Shown: positions 25,691-38,016 of the stretch, piece after piece
Layout: the number at the start of each line of letters is the position of its first letter
Numbering within the stretch: position 1 is the stretch's first letter
Source of the DNA: Bombus terrestris
Taxonomy: Eukaryota; Arthropoda; Insecta; Hymenoptera; Apidae
Assembly (NCBI RefSeq): GCF_910591885.1
Contig: NC_063269.1
Location: 8,866,001 to 8,930,000 of the forward strand
DNA length: 64,000 bases
Direction: 5' to 3'
Made by a program: the position numbers and the translations under genes
Notes under the pieces: model-generated
What the model was told of the DNA's origin: nothing
The model's input: the letters and a program-made list of their open reading frames with translations, nothing else
Database searches by the model: none

Positions 25691-26390
25691 GAAGCGACAC
25701 GATGAAGTCCGAAACAGGGGCAAAGCGTCGGGCAATGACAGAGCAAGAAGAAGAAGGGTTGCGTGCAGAGCGCGACGGCCGCGTTTTAAAAGCGCGCTTT
25801 GTCGCCATGCAACGGGTAACTGTACAGCCTCGGTCCGTGGCTCCTGGTCGTTTGACGGAAAGCGGCGAATTCCAGATAGTAACTGTCGTCGGCAGAATCA
25901 TCGGTCAGCCTAGAAGGAAGGCATTTAATACCCTTTAGCGAGCGCGCCCGGTCGAGGCGAGTATCGCGCGAGCACGCAAGAAAGCCCAGCTCGGCGTATA
26001 CAGCACAGTTAGCCTGGCTGCTTGTACAGAGACCGGCTTCTACTAAGAAATTTATATGGCGGCTTACCAGCAATTGCACAGCCACCCTGCCGCGAGTTCG
26101 TTTATCGGATGCTGCGCTAATTGGACCACCGGCCAATGCCAATGGACCGTGCTCGTGATTGCGCCTCGTGGACGCGGTCTACTGTCCACACCGAGGATTT
26201 CGTCCTTCCCAACCATTCCGCGGCAATGTTGTTCTTTTCGACGGTTTTTGCCGCAACTCCGCTGCTCCGCTGTAATTCGACAGACTTCTTTAACGAATGA
26301 GACGCGAAACGTTTCCTCATCCGGGAATTTATGGCTGGATTCGGATCGTTCGGTAAACGTACAGCAAACGTGCGATCTTGATGGAAAATA
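25690..26390. promoter_or_regulatory. CpG-rich patch, promoter- or enhancer-like
   Basis: Dense CpG and many open frames on both strands, the usual result of GC-rich DNA. Paired CCAAT strings occur at about 26133-26143 (GGCCAATGCCAATGG). The best single frame is an ATG-started 78-codon one at 25702-25938 (+), MKSETGAKRRAMTEQEEEG at its start, but the opposite strand is open over much of the same stretch and no splice site supports it. A short real protein cannot be excluded. Confidence 0.35.
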
Positions 26391-28560
26391 AGAGGTCTCT
26401 GTCTTTTAAAATGTATTAGGGTGAATACGGGAGAGATGCCGTATTGTTGGTATTTCGAAGATGAAAGAGAAAAATGACGGATCTATTGCTTTCATATGGT
26501 TTGTTTGGTTATTTCTAATATACGAAATGTTTGTACGAAACGTCTTATATAAAACAGTTTTCCAAGAACAATATCATTACAATCTGATTCCGTCCTTGCA
26601 CGATGGATAGTTTACCAAGAAAAAAATTGATCAGTTTCAAACAACATCTAGTATAAATAATAAATTATTTCCAAATCATATCGAAAACTCCGACTAAACC
26701 GTGTTAGATCGAGTTGTATCGTGTAAGAAGAGAATTGCGGGTTTCTTCTAGACCACGCTGAATTGAAATTGTAAGAAAAATGTCGAAATGAAAGCAGAAC
26801 TGGGTGTACGAGTTTCTCATGCAACTAATCGAAGCCGCACGGCAATAACGAGCAGAAAAGCTGCGACTGCGTGAAATCGGCTGGCATCAAGGTGGTGCGA
26901 CAAAATAGCTGTCTTGTTCGCATTCTATAGAGAAGGCACGAGCACGTCCCACCAGGTGAAATATTATACAGATGTTAGGAGGGAAAAAATGGGCGTCCTG
27001 ACGGGCGGCCGTTTGTGTTAGGACCGTAAGGCAGTTGTAAAATATTTAGGAGTCATCCCGCCCAGTTGTAAAGCCAGAGCTGGGCACAATGCTCCGTGAT
27101 CTTTTTCACGGCACTTCACCATCCACAATGACTGACCCATGGCTTTAAAGGTGTGTCAAGATTCTAGTATTCTTTCAGGCTACGCAAACTGCCTCTGTTT
27201 CTTTCGTTACGCTTGACTTTCGATGTCACTGACGAACGAATAAATGGCTAATTTTAAAATAGGTCCATGCAAAAAAACTGACAAAATGTTACAATAATGG
27301 GTTAACAAGACATTGAAATTTTCGAATAAGATCTTTCTTGTCGAGTTGTGTTTTAGATTCGTTTATTAACTGCTGTGCTGTGCATATGTATGAATTTACA
27401 TCCTTTGTCAAACTCTGTTTTAAAATATAGATTGGCAACGTAAAGTATAGATTTGGCAGTTCTGAAAAAAACTCATCTTCTAGATAGATTTGATATTACG
27501 TGCAACGTATAAATTATTGTTAGGAATGTTGGTACGATCAAAAATACAAAATGAAGAGTCTATATCCGATTCAATTTCTGAATATTTGTTTCTTACGAAT
27601 AGAAAATTAACGAAATGACAAATTTTACGAATCAAGTTATTATTAAATGATTGATATTAAATCGAAAGCTGGTAACTTATCTTGTAAAACACAAAGTGCT
27701 TGGGAAATAAGAGGTCAGCAGCTGATACTTCGAGTACCAGGTGATCGAGGAAGAGAATTGGAAGAGACGCGTGTTCTGCAGTGAATATCGAAGAATTGAT
27801 CTCGTGTAGAGATCGCAATTTTAAGCTATTCGAATGTTCCACCTTTCTGTCTGCCACAGCTGTAACAAGACCATAAACTAGAAGAAAGTTGGTTCTGTCA
27901 GTCAAGCTTGGATAGTTACATTGTCCATTTTCTTTAGCCGTTCAGCTACGTAGTAAAGTTGTTAACATCTATCAGATGTAAGAATTCCTAAAATAAACGC
28001 AACAGTCCCTAAAATATATCTGAATTGCTTTACTTCTATAAAAGTTTCTATAAAAACGCAAACAAATAGATTAATTGTTAATATAATTAAATCATTGAAC
28101 AAATATTATTAACTGGTTATATATTATACGTATAATACATTATTTTCATATTTAAACCACCAAGATATCAACTCTGAAAATTAATACCTCGAAAATGGTT
28201 TCTATAGAAGGTCACAGATAAATCGCGTTTTGAAAAGAAAAACGCTTAGATTATCAATTATAAAATATGAGAAATAAAGATCAATATGATCAATGTGTTC
28301 TCAGTAATCAATCGTTTCAGTTCGATATTTCATACACAACGATCTTTCTATCTTTGATCTTTGATCTTAATGCTCGTTACGCTCGCTTAAGTATTTTTCC
28401 ATTTTCATCTATCAATTTCTTAGTTTTCATTAATTTTGGTCTTTTATTATACGCTCAATTACCAAACGTTAAACGATTGAAAACATAGATTCGTCACACA
28501 AAACATGGATAAAAACCTTGTACGTTCTGAAAGCAGCTGATAATTGATGATAAAGAAAAA
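26391..28560. other. Mixed spacer with a CpG-richer block at 26.85-27.15 kb
   Basis: The block holds CAGGTG and a perfect six-base stem with a six-base loop (CCGTGA/TCACGG) at 27091-27108. It is not a histone 3' stem-loop. The rest is AT-rich. Frames at 27657-27905 (-) and 28267-28488 (+) are unsupported. Confidence 0.4.
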
Positions 28561-28599
28561 TGCAGTAATAAGTGTCAATTATCATTGTTGCAACGCGAA

Positions 28600-29200
28600 C
28601 GCTTGTTTACCGCAGTTTCATCGACGGCTCGATCTTTCGACGATGATTTATAAATCGGATGAAATTCACGATGGTACATCGATGAGAACCGCGAGAAAGG
28701 AATGCCGATGCTGGCAGCTACGGTTGACGAGGGCATTAAGTAGAGGAGGAGAGGACATCAGAAAGAGGGAGACTCACATTGTAAATTAATGCCGGGACTC
28801 TTTAGCTAAATTAATTGCGCCAATGGTAATTACACTTAGAACGCGCCGGTCTGTTCGCATCCTGCTTTAAACGGTGCTAGTACTTCTTCTATGAGCTGTT
28901 TTCTTGCGTTCTCTCGTCTCCTCCCATTTTGTTCTGAGAGCGTACCAGCCTCTCTTGTACAACGACAGGACCGTGTGCCAACCTGTTCGACGATAGTCAC
29001 AGTCTCCATTGACTGTCCGTACAAGCGTGAAACACGTGTTCGCACACGCACAAATATAATTAGTTGGACATTTTTGCGGAGACCGAGGCGATACTATGTT
29101 CGTTCGCCTCTTTCACTTTGCGACACGCATACCACAATTGTATTTGTCGTCGGGAGGTACTATTCAAGCGAATCAAACGTGTTCTGGTTTTGTCTACAGT
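28600..29200. promoter_or_regulatory. CpG-rich patch with homeodomain-type sites
   Basis: Between 28780 and 28832 several TAAATTAAT and TAATTAC strings flank CCAAT; the right part is CpG-rich. Both strands have 70-105 codon frames across 28836-29208, so coding is not inferred. It looks like an enhancer or a promoter. Confidence 0.3.
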
Positions 29201-30000
29201 TTCCATAGTCTTTAATGCGATGAACGTCTGAAGCCCGTTGATATGTCATTCCATTTTCTTAGAACGAGACGATCGACGTTGTAGTCGAAATTCGTGTAAC
29301 AGACTTTCACGATTCCTTTCTTTTCTCTAGAGAACATTGTCCTTGTATCATCGTTCTTCCATATTTACGATATAATATCGCAAATTAATAGGAGATATTA
29401 TTTTTAAATTAACAGATAGTACAGATTAAATTCGAAATTTATTTCACTGTTTCACTTTCTTTTCCATAGAACATTATCCTTGTGTCATTAGTTTTTTGTT
29501 ATCCATCGTATAATATTATAAATCAATCGAAATATTTTTCAACTAATAAATAGTACAAATCAACTATTTATTTTTATTATTTTTAATTCATTTTCCAAAT
29601 ATATATTAAAAATAACGAGGAAGAAACGAATACGTCAAGTTTGAAATAAATCTAAATTCCAGTTTTTGGACCAACATCGAAAATTTATTAGAATCTTGCA
29701 ATCTTCTATGGAGAATATATATATCATTGATATCGAACGAGTATATTATATATCTCCTGTTTATTTTAAAAGTAGTACACATATACATTACGTTATATTG
29801 TAAATCAAGTGCCTAGGTAATATGTAGATATATTCTAAATTGCTCCTCATTCATATGGAACAACGTGGCTGCACACGACGGGGTTGAAAGTTCATGACGA
29901 TCATTTTCACGGCGAGTTACATAGAGTTGCGGATGATAGGTCCGCGACGTTTGCTCCGAAAGGAAAGGTCCCCTTCGTGGATGAAAGAAACGGCAAACAC

Positions 30001-30360
30001 AGGGAGAACTACCGAGAGAGGAAGAAGGACAAGGCAGGAATGGGGAGGAATGATGCAAAGGGGGAGACGAAGCGAAGCTTGGCACAGAGTTTGTTTCTCA
30101 TGCTATGCTTCGCGGGTATTGGAAGGTGCAGGAAGAGAAATCGTACGGCTGAGAAATCTGCGACAAAATGGAAGAGGGACGAGAGGAGAGATGGAACGAC
30201 GAAGAGACGAAAAGGGAAAAAGAGATGAAAAGAGACCTGTGTAGGTAGGAGCACAGGGAAAGAAAGGAGGAAAGAAAGGAAGAAAGAAGAAGGAAGAGAA
30301 AGAAAGAAAGAGAGTCGTGAAGGAAAAGGCGATGGTGGTAGGCGGAGAAGGGAAGAGGAG
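30001..30360 (+). repeat. Purine-rich tract of about 360 bp
   Basis: The + strand is mostly G and A, with GAAAGAAAG and GGAAGAAGG strings, which produces spurious Lys/Arg/Glu-rich frames on + and Ser/Phe/Leu-rich ones on -. It lies directly past a candidate minus-strand donor at 30379, so it could be the pyrimidine-rich start of an intron. Confidence 0.8.
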
Positions 30361-30379
30361 GACCGTTTATCGGACATAC

Positions 30380-30695
30380 CTTGGGGCCACCCTGGCGTCT
30401 AATTGCGTGTAATGCACTCCCGACTTGCCAAGCCTCGAGTTGCCGCCAGAGGAGAGTCGAGCGAAAAACTCGGGTCGCGCAACGGCAAAACCCTGGCGAT
30501 CGCGAGGACGCGGTGCTATGTCCGGCACGCTCGGACCCACACGACGAAGATGATCGGGACACGAGGTGCTGCTTGACGAGGACAGTGAAGACCACGTTCT
30601 CCAGGACATCGATCTCCACGTGCACGGGAATATCGTGTCTTTTCCGCTCGGCCCGCGTCCTAGTCCATTGGAATGTCACCACCACCTTCGAACTG
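30380..30695 (-). CDS. Candidate internal coding exon of an unknown minus-strand gene
   Basis: Bounded by CTTCATTTTAG (acceptor) and GTATGTCC after CCCAAG (donor). One frame is open across all 316 bases. Its first half looks coding (VVVTFQWTRTRAERKR, then HDIPVHVEIDVLENVVFTVL), with G/C-ending codons. In the second half a different minus frame looks more coding (RQGFAVARPEFFARL, then GKSGVHYTQLDARVAP), and that frame is also open to the donor. So either a frame change has occurred or one half is chance. I do not recognise the protein. No partner exons were found on either side. The + strand has a 107-codon frame over the same DNA. GC is far above the surroundings, so the alternative is a non-coding CpG patch with fortuitous splice signals. 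Confidence 0.3.
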
Positions 30696-30779
30696 CTAAA
30701 ATGAAGACGTGTTCTTTGCCGGGTTCGAACCACCTGGGAATATGATTCTTGATCGCGGTCGTCGATGCTTGTTACTAGA

Positions 30780-31480
30780 TTATAAGATTCAAATAAACTG
30801 GACGAATTTCGTGTTTCAGATCTGTTAGCATGTACAGTTTTGTTGCGAATGGGATAGGATCGGTATCGATTGTTTATTAGATACTTCGTTTGCGTTTATT
30901 GAGAGTTAGTAACAAATTAGCAATACAAGTTTAAGTTAAGCTTCTAGAAAAAGGTTTGATACAAAGTCAATCTACAAAGAAAGTAGTTTAAAAAGTTTGT
31001 TCAAATATATTTCATTTTTAGTCAAATATACACATAGTGAATTAAAACATTTACCTTTGTATCTCACAATTTAAATAACAAAATGATCGTTTCGTTACTA
31101 AGGGTACATGAACATTTAGTTGCAATGTCTCATTGTCTTCTTACGATAATTTATAAATAAAATTTAGCAAGGAATATGTAATTCGTTATCTAAAATCTTT
31201 GACTAAATCACGTAAGCTACTACTGTCGAGGTAACACTGGACACCGTTACGATAGAAAATCTTATAAAAACTTGTTACAAAATCAAAAGATATAAGAATA
31301 TAAGATACGAGAAAGATACAACAATTATATAAGAACAAGTTATAAGAATGTATCGTACAGCACGAATATAAAAACAACTTGTTACATGTTCAAGGTAATT
31401 GTTTCGTTATATGTATAGTATAGACGGAGTTTAGGTCACGTCAAACAGTCATCTCCGATAATTTCATCTACTTTTATAGG
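30780..31480. other. AT-rich spacer, no gene seen
   Basis: No frame of note and no repeat structure seen. Confidence 0.45.
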
Positions 31481-31660
31481 ATGGCGCTTAGTCTCTCTAC
31501 AAATCAGAAGTTCCGAATTGAAAATGAGTTTAAAAGAGGACGTTTGGATTCTCACAAGGCGGCGTCCTTTAATCGCGCGATGATCTCCTCGAGGTCTTCT
31601 GAAGAACCGGTGGGGAGTCATCCGGTGGGGCGAGAGACAACTACGACGGCGATCATTTAG
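31481..31660 (+). CDS. Possible short coding exon, 59 codons from ATG
   Basis: ATG at 31481 follows CTACTTTTATAG, an acceptor-like string, by one base. The frame runs to TAG at 31660 with mixed codon use (MALSLSTNQKFRIENEFKRG at its start). The minus strand is open too (61 codons, 31436-31621), which weakens the case. No domain is recognised. It may be part of the CpG-rich regulatory patch that continues to about 32060. Confidence 0.2.
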   Translation: MALSLSTNQKFRIENEFKRGRLDSHKAASFNRAMISSRSSEEPVGSHPVGRETTTTAII

Positions 31661-32060
31661 CGTAGCTAAGATCTGTCGGTAGAAATTTTTTGTCGCGACA
31701 GCTTATTATGAATAATGATTTATATCTGGTCTGGCAGGGTGTTCCTCTCAATCGAGTGAACGAGCCGCGGCTACAGGGTCGAAATAAAGACAGATTAAAG
31801 GGGGTCGTGACAGAGCAAGGGAGACCAACCGAGGGGTTAATAACGGTCGCGTGTTGTAATACCTGCCATTATCCACAAACCGACCGCCTAACAAGCTACC
31901 TGCTAATAATACATGACGACGCGGCACACATGATCACGTGCGTGATCTTATTACTTGACTCCCCTCGAATTTTTGTCATTGCGATACCTAATCACCAGTA
32001 CGATAGTTCTAGCCGATCGATCGCGATATACGCAGATCGTGGGGAGCTGTAACGACGATT
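31661..32060. promoter_or_regulatory. CpG-rich patch, regulatory candidate
   Basis: Balanced base use against AT-rich flanks. It includes TGATCACGTGCGTGATC at 31930-31946, a palindrome around CACGTG, and several TAATAAT strings. A 120-codon + frame is present but starts at TTG and lacks splice support. Confidence 0.3.
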
Positions 32061-33232
32061 ATAGCACGACGTATCGAAAGTAAGCAGACAAACGTGAATC
32101 ATTATTTAGTGGAGCATAGTATTGGAAATACAATGAGGTGTAAGGCATAGATTCTCTAAGAAACGAAACTTTTCCATTACAAATATTTTATTCGCACCTA
32201 TGCTATAAATTATCAAAACAGTTGAATTTCGTAAATAGACTTTCGTTCGATTTTTAACCTTCTTGGTATAAGATTTTTTTCTGGGATGAAGCTCTCTTTC
32301 TATAAGATCTGAAATCAAACACAAGATACGAATGGTAGATAAACGATATATCTAGTAACATACGATCATTTGAAAGTTTTTAACTACGCAAGATAAATTC
32401 TTTGTTTATTTTATTTTGAATTGACTATTTCATTCTTTGCTCTCACTTTTTACACGCTTCATTGTCAAAGGAATGAAGATCTTTCCAGAATCCCAATTTC
32501 ATCTTCGATTTCTAGATAAACATCGACAATGGTAAAAATGCTAAGATTATTATTAGATATTTTTTTCTTTAACAAACCCGTTACGTAGAACTAAAAGTCG
32601 AGTTAGGTGAGCCACGTTTGTATTTTTCTAAATATGTGCTGTTTCGATCGGAAAGTTCTATAAAGAAATCTCGTCGAACTAAAACAGAAATAATCTATCG
32701 GCAGTTATATCTTCCTTATAATAAGGAAGATCCACTTGCACAAGTTATTCTTCGAATTAACGCTTATTACAGAAGACCAAGGTAAAGCAAATCAGCTTTG
32801 TTAACGTAAGAAGGCAAGTAGGTGGCTGGATCCGCGCAAAAGGTACTCCGCAAAAGTCAATTAGTAACGGAACAATTATATCCGGTCGAATGGATCGCTT
32901 CCAATCTCTCCTTGCATTACCTTCCTTGCACAACTTGGCTTCACCTGTCATCGGCCAACGATCCGCCAGTGAAATAATCAACCGAATGAAGAGAACGAGA
33001 AGAAGGTGGAGAAGGAGCAGCTTTTACGAGTTGTGAAATAACAGGGCGCAAGTATGACCATCAACTTCTCACCGATAGTTTTCCGTCGCTTGCTAATCCT
33101 TTTTCTTCGTTCCTCTGGGAATAGAGAGATTCTTTGCGCGTTATTCAGTATGACTCGAGTGACATGATTTATGAGGAAACCTAATTTAGTTGACGAAAAA
33201 GTGTGTATTTTACAGTGTATGATTTTTGTAAT
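32061..33232. other. AT-rich spacer, no gene seen
   Basis: Only unsupported frames (32106-32324 and 32757-32981 on minus). No repeats stood out. Confidence 0.45.
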
Positions 33233-33439
33233 AAGACTGCGGACATTTATGTAAATTCATATTGTTATAAACACTGGAGAAATGGTACCCGGGCAGAGAT
33301 TATGCTTTATTTCCCAACTATTATAACAGAGGTACTTATCTTGGATATTTTATATATCTTTACACAGTACGCGCATTCTGCACATTTTTGCACACTTGAA
33401 TTTCTCACAAATCCATGAAATGTAAAAAACTGCAGTCTA
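33233..33439 (+). mobile_element. AT-rich MITE family, copy A, near full length
   Basis: Begins AGACTGCGGACATTTATG and ends in the inverted counterpart CATGAAATG...CTGCAGTCTA, with TA at the outer edges as in Tc1/mariner insertions. Length is about 207 bp, no coding capacity. It matches the 59.9-kb copy at both ends and in parts of the interior. Confidence 0.6.
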
Positions 33440-33890
33440 GTAATACGTTTGTGACGTACAAATGGAAGGGAAATTTATTATTGAAATTAATCATCGCTTT
33501 TGTTAGCAACGATAATAATTTTAGTAATAATTCGTAACATCGTTAACGTAGATTTGCATAAATATCGATCTAACATAAAACTATCAACGAGGTCGCCTAA
33601 TTTGTTAATAGGAAGTTTCCTTATTTTAATTTGTTAGTTGAACGTATCGATGACTATAGAAAATTTCAATTATTCTACCGATTGACTATAACGCGCGTAC
33701 TTTGACGTGAACAATTCTTATGTATGAAAATTTCAACCCTAAAAAGTTTCTTCAAGCAACGACGATTTGTAACATTAATCAACTTGTTAGGAGTTTTACA
33801 ACTTGTTTACTAAACTTTAGCTTCAACCATTAATAAGCTCGGTACAAATGGACGTTCGAACATTGACGTTCGTTCGTCGGCTATTGGAAG
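33440..33890. other. AT-rich spacer, no gene seen
   Basis: No feature could be supported here. Confidence 0.4.
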
Positions 33891-34240
33891 AGAAACAATG
33901 TACTTAGAAGTTTCTCAATCGTTTTGTAGCGAGCATGGCCTGCCTCCATCTATGCGTGTGCACAGTGGATCCGTTCGCTGGTCGGATGCAATTACGGATC
34001 GGGGCCGGACCGAGAAAAACGCCCAGTGCATCGCTTGCCAATTACTGGAAGGAAAGGCAAGGGAGTCTCCAATTTGCTACTAACTTCTCTCAACGAAGGG
34101 CGGAAGCGGCACGGAAGGGTGTGGCACCAGTTACCGAACGCGAATTGCACGGAAGCCTTTGCGAATGTGAACCGAGTGCAACAGTATTTATTAATCTCTC
34201 AAATGGTCACTCTTGAAGAAATTAATTGTGTAAATTGAAG
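33890..34240. promoter_or_regulatory. CpG-rich patch, regulatory candidate
   Basis: Three overlapping + frames of 61-93 codons cross the same bases, which is expected of GC-rich non-coding DNA. None is favoured by splice sites. The function is unknown. Confidence 0.25.
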
Positions 34241-35215
34241 TAAATCAATTTGAGCGCGATAATAATGATCCACAATGTGTTGAATTAAAAGTTTGATTAA
34301 AGCACGGTACATGATACGTAGATTAAGGATTAAATTTATATTTAACATACGAAATGCTCGTTTGAACTCATTTTTTACTTAAATTACGCGAAACATTGCC
34401 GGGGGAAACACAATGTAACATTTTGACGTGTAACACGAACGTTGATAACGTTCTGTTACAACGGAAAATAACAAGCTTTCTTTATCGCGTATTTCACGGT
34501 AGAAAATGTGATCGATTGGCGTACGTGATGGTGAAACTGATACTAAAGATAGGCACGCGAAGTACAAATGTCAGAGTAAATCAATAATATAAAGGAACGT
34601 TGCTGCGAAATACGGAACAAGTACTATAATAAATACACTAGATCATAAGAATTCTAAAATTAAACAGAACAACGTATAAATAGTACGCTTAGACTGAGAT
34701 ATTAAACCTACTACAAAAATGCTATATCAAAAATACATCCAATGTTAAAAATAGAATTCGATAATGTTACAAATAACCACTAATGTACACAACAACGTGT
34801 AAACGAAAAAACTTTTTGGCCAAGTTAAAATAAATTCACCGAAGAAAGTTGCAAATTTTGATCTATCGTTGTTCCTTGATGGATCAATCCCCAATGATAT
34901 TTTTAATCGATAGAACGATCATCTGATTACATCGACTAAATGTTAACATATTTCGCATTGATTACACAAAAATACATCTGTTTCGTATGATCGCTTAATC
35001 GTTCATATAAAAGTATGTCGTCCTTCTACTTATCTATAACGTATTATTTCCTACTTCTTCTCTCAAGTACCTCATCGATTATAACAGTGTTTTAAAAGGA
35101 TAATCGTAAATCTAAATACAAGAATTTTGTACAAGGTGGATATACTTTAAGGTAATCAGCGATGAAACGATATTACGAAAAAAAAAAAGGTATTTTTACG
35201 TGACCAGCAGGAGAC
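34241..35215. other. AT-rich spacer, no gene seen
   Basis: No feature could be supported here. Overlapping frames at 34379-34587 are open on both strands. Confidence 0.4.
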
Positions 35216-35219
35216 GTGT

Positions 35220-35610
35220 TAATAAGCAAATCAGCTCGTTTCGTAAACGAGAATAAGGTGGACGACGTATCGTTCGAGCGATACGATGGCATACAGATCA
35301 TTCGTTTCGAGGACGCGGAGTCGGAATGAAAGAACGTGGGTGCGAGACACGAGCGAGCTGTGTCGAGCAGGTAATCGAAAATGCGATGCGAGTGCCACGC
35401 CGGCGGTCTTTGTCGGCAAGCCTGCACGAGCAAATGCAAAAGGCATGAATGCAGCTGAAACGGCACGAGCCGGCACGAAAGGCGTACGGTAGAGAACGAC
35501 GTCTGCTGACGCAGACCGAGGCTTCCTCTTTGGCCAGACTTCCTGTCAGAAATGATCGTCGCGATTCGCGCGAGCCAACCGTTCATTCCGACCTTATGAT
35601 TACATTCTCG
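35220..35610. promoter_or_regulatory. CpG-rich patch, promoter- or enhancer-like
   Basis: Frames of 68-159 codons are open on both strands at once across 35173-35703. Codon choice favours none of them. The minus 159-codon frame extends through AT-rich DNA on both sides and has no splice support. Confidence 0.25.
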
Positions 35611-35749
35611 ATCAGCTCCAGTGATCAAATAATGCCACTCACTTGTCATCATTTTCTTTTCTATTCGTACAATTGTCCTTTAATGTCGTCGCATCCTGAT
35701 TGAATAACGTTGCGTTTCTTAATATTGTTTCTAGTGTAGGTAATATTAT

Positions 35750-35962
35750 TATTTACTATTTTTATAATGTTATCTACTATTTTTATGAATATATACGAGC
35801 GAAAAAAGAGAGCATAAATAGAGATTTGATTTAATTAGCATTTTCCAATTAGCATTTTACTTTGTACATTTTTATGAATTAGATACGTTAGCTACGTTTT
35901 GTACATTCTTAAATATTAAATTTTAAATTTCCATTAATTCATAAATACGCGCAGTCTATTAA
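35750..35962 (+). mobile_element. AT-rich MITE family, copy C, decayed
   Basis: TATTTTTATGAATATAT near the left matches copy B, and CATTAATTCATAAATACGCGC followed by AGTCTATTAATAAT matches the right end of the family. The left terminus is eroded. Confidence 0.4.
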
Positions 35963-36499
35963 TAATTAAACACACGATTTAAGTATTACTGAATATTATA
36001 GTTGTATAAATAATAGTAGTATAGGCAAATAATAGTTGCCTAAAATCACAAATGACAACTTTTAAAATAACTTTCTTTATATTCTGATTATAAGTGCCAC
36101 TTTTACAGATGTATATTGAATCAACTTAAAAAGTATATTGAATCCCATAACTTTCATTGAATTGTATACGTATTTTACACCGTACAGTCAGAGAACCCAA
36201 AATAAGGCGTAGTAACAAGCGCATCATGAATGAAACCCGTGGAATGTCATTGAGAAACAGCCTGAACGCAACACGATGACATTAGTATATGCCAACGCAT
36301 TATCTGCTTACTTCGTTACGTTACGTTCCTTTTCGACAAAATCGCAAAAAGAAACGCGGCCGAACATATATAAAACCAGCATTAATTTTATGCAAATACA
36401 TAGGAGTTTCGAAAATTCATTTTCTCAATAAACTCGTTTGATTCGCTCGATCAAGTACAATAAAGATTTATACGAGTTAAGAGACTTTTCCCTTCGTAC

Positions 36500-36740
36500 C
36501 TTGGTATTCTGCTAATTCGATGTGATGCACGAATCATCGTAGGTGGTCGAAGATGGAGGTGTGGGAGTTCGTTTCACGATGCCGAAAATCGCGACATCTT
36601 CGACACCGCATCGACATCCGGAGGAAGGCGCCTCGGTTGCGCATATTAATTATGCTACTTATCGATGCTAATTAATTCTTCTAATTAACTAGGCGACGCA
36701 GTAACGCGCCGTTAACGCCTTTCATTTATATATCATATGG
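36500..36740. promoter_or_regulatory. Regulatory candidate with clustered ATTA sites
   Basis: CATATTAATTATGC, GCTAATTAATTC and CTAATTAAC lie within 36642-36690 between CpG-rich flanks. These are typical homeodomain or POU-type targets. No gene is attached, so this is a candidate enhancer. Confidence 0.35.
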
Positions 36741-37810
36741 CACATAGACAACTTTTACATACTTCTTTGCGTCATATTGGCCTCCGATATCAAGAAGCTT
36801 TGCTTCGATTATTATGTAAATCGATCAACGCGTTTCACCGATCGTTTATGCACATGCGCATTTATGGGTCACTCGATACACAGAGAAGAAATGAGAACGT
36901 CACAAGTGAGAAAAATCTTTTCGTTCTTTTACATTTTCACTTGTTAAGCAGGGAGAACGAGTTAACTCGTTACTCGGATTTCCAATCTCTTGAATATAAC
37001 AATTTCTTTATTCATACATGGATCTGTTAGTTTTTAATACGTCGTATAGTGTATCATACAGTGAATAAAAATCGAAATAATCATTGTTCGATTTTGATCT
37101 TATTATTCGATGATATCATCAGTCTGTAAGTGGCATAGATGTAAACGATAATTCCCTCTAAAATCGATAGAGGATTAGTAAACATCATTTGTACATCAAA
37201 ATCTAATCGCTTGAAAATTAGCTCACTCATTCAATTATATATTCTTGCTAAATAGCGTTTGTTACATCTTGAGCAAAGATATGTACAATGTTAATTTCTA
37301 GTTTAAAAATTCCTTTCTTTCTTTAAAGAACGATCTTAAAAGAACACGGTCCAAATTATCCTATAATTTTAGTTGTTCTGTGTCAAGAAGATATTGTACC
37401 ACATTGCTATATAACTTTTTTCTGCTATAAACTATTACGTTGGATGTTGTTTATTTTTCTAGCAAAATCCATTCGTAATCGAGACTTGGTTGGGGAGTGA
37501 AATTCTGATCACATTTATTCCAAACAAATTTTTTAAGTTATACAAACTCCCTGTCCTTTGCTAAGTGTCAACACAATATCTTATGGAATAAAAGGGAGGA
37601 TAAATGACTTGTGCATGATCCTTACGAAATAATAGAAAGATTGTCCTTGGTATCAGCACTATTTGCTTAAACGTCACCGCGTGTGGTTGGTTAAGGAAAT
37701 GAATATTCAACTGAAACAGGGGGTAACTAAAATGTTAACAAAAGTTACTCGTGTCACATCCTTTGATATCAAGTTTCTAGAAAGCTGTACATTCGAATTA
37801 TACGCATTTG
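36741..37810. other. AT-rich spacer, no gene seen
   Basis: A 97-codon + frame at 36737-37030 starts at ATG but has ordinary composition and no splice context. Confidence 0.4.
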
Positions 37811-37812
37811 TT

Positions 37813-38016
37813 GATTTTTGTCCCGAATCCTCATTCGAATGCCGCACTGTGGAACGTGGAAACGTGGTCTGCAAACGTGCGAACGTCGCCTGCGAACGTG
37901 GACTGCGAACCTGCGAACGTGGACTGCGAACGTGCGACCGTGGCAAACGTGGTCTACGAACATCACCAGCGAATTTTGATTTTTATCCCAAATTCTCATT
38001 CAAATGCAGTACTGTG
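37813..38016 (+). repeat. Duplicated segment enclosing a 21-bp minisatellite
   Basis: Two related 39-bp segments (37813-37851 and 37978-38016), both reading GATTTTT(G/A)TCCC(G/A)AAT and CTCATTC(G/A)AATGC, flank about five 21-bp units (37860-37965) such as GCGAACGTGGACTGCGAAC. Because 21 is a multiple of three, all frames stay open and one reads CERGLRT repeatedly. The resulting protein frames are a by-product of the repeat. Confidence 0.8.

Noticed and set aside
27091..27108. CCGTGA/TCACGG stem-loop as a histone 3' end
   Set aside because: Stem and loop do not match the histone consensus, and no histone gene is near.
29813..30377. Long overlapping frames on both strands, rich in Lys/Arg or Ser/Phe
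   Set aside because: They follow from the purine tract and from GC-rich DNA; frames are open on both strands and have no domain or splice support.
30714..30740. GGGTTCGAACCACC, a B-box-like string
   Set aside because: The T-stem does not pair on either strand and there is no A box at the right distance.
33898..34238. Three overlapping + frames
   Set aside because: All three frames are open at once, which is composition and not coding.
35173..35703. A 159-codon minus frame and two + frames
   Set aside because: Open on both strands over the same CpG-rich bases, with ends in AT-rich DNA and no splice sites.
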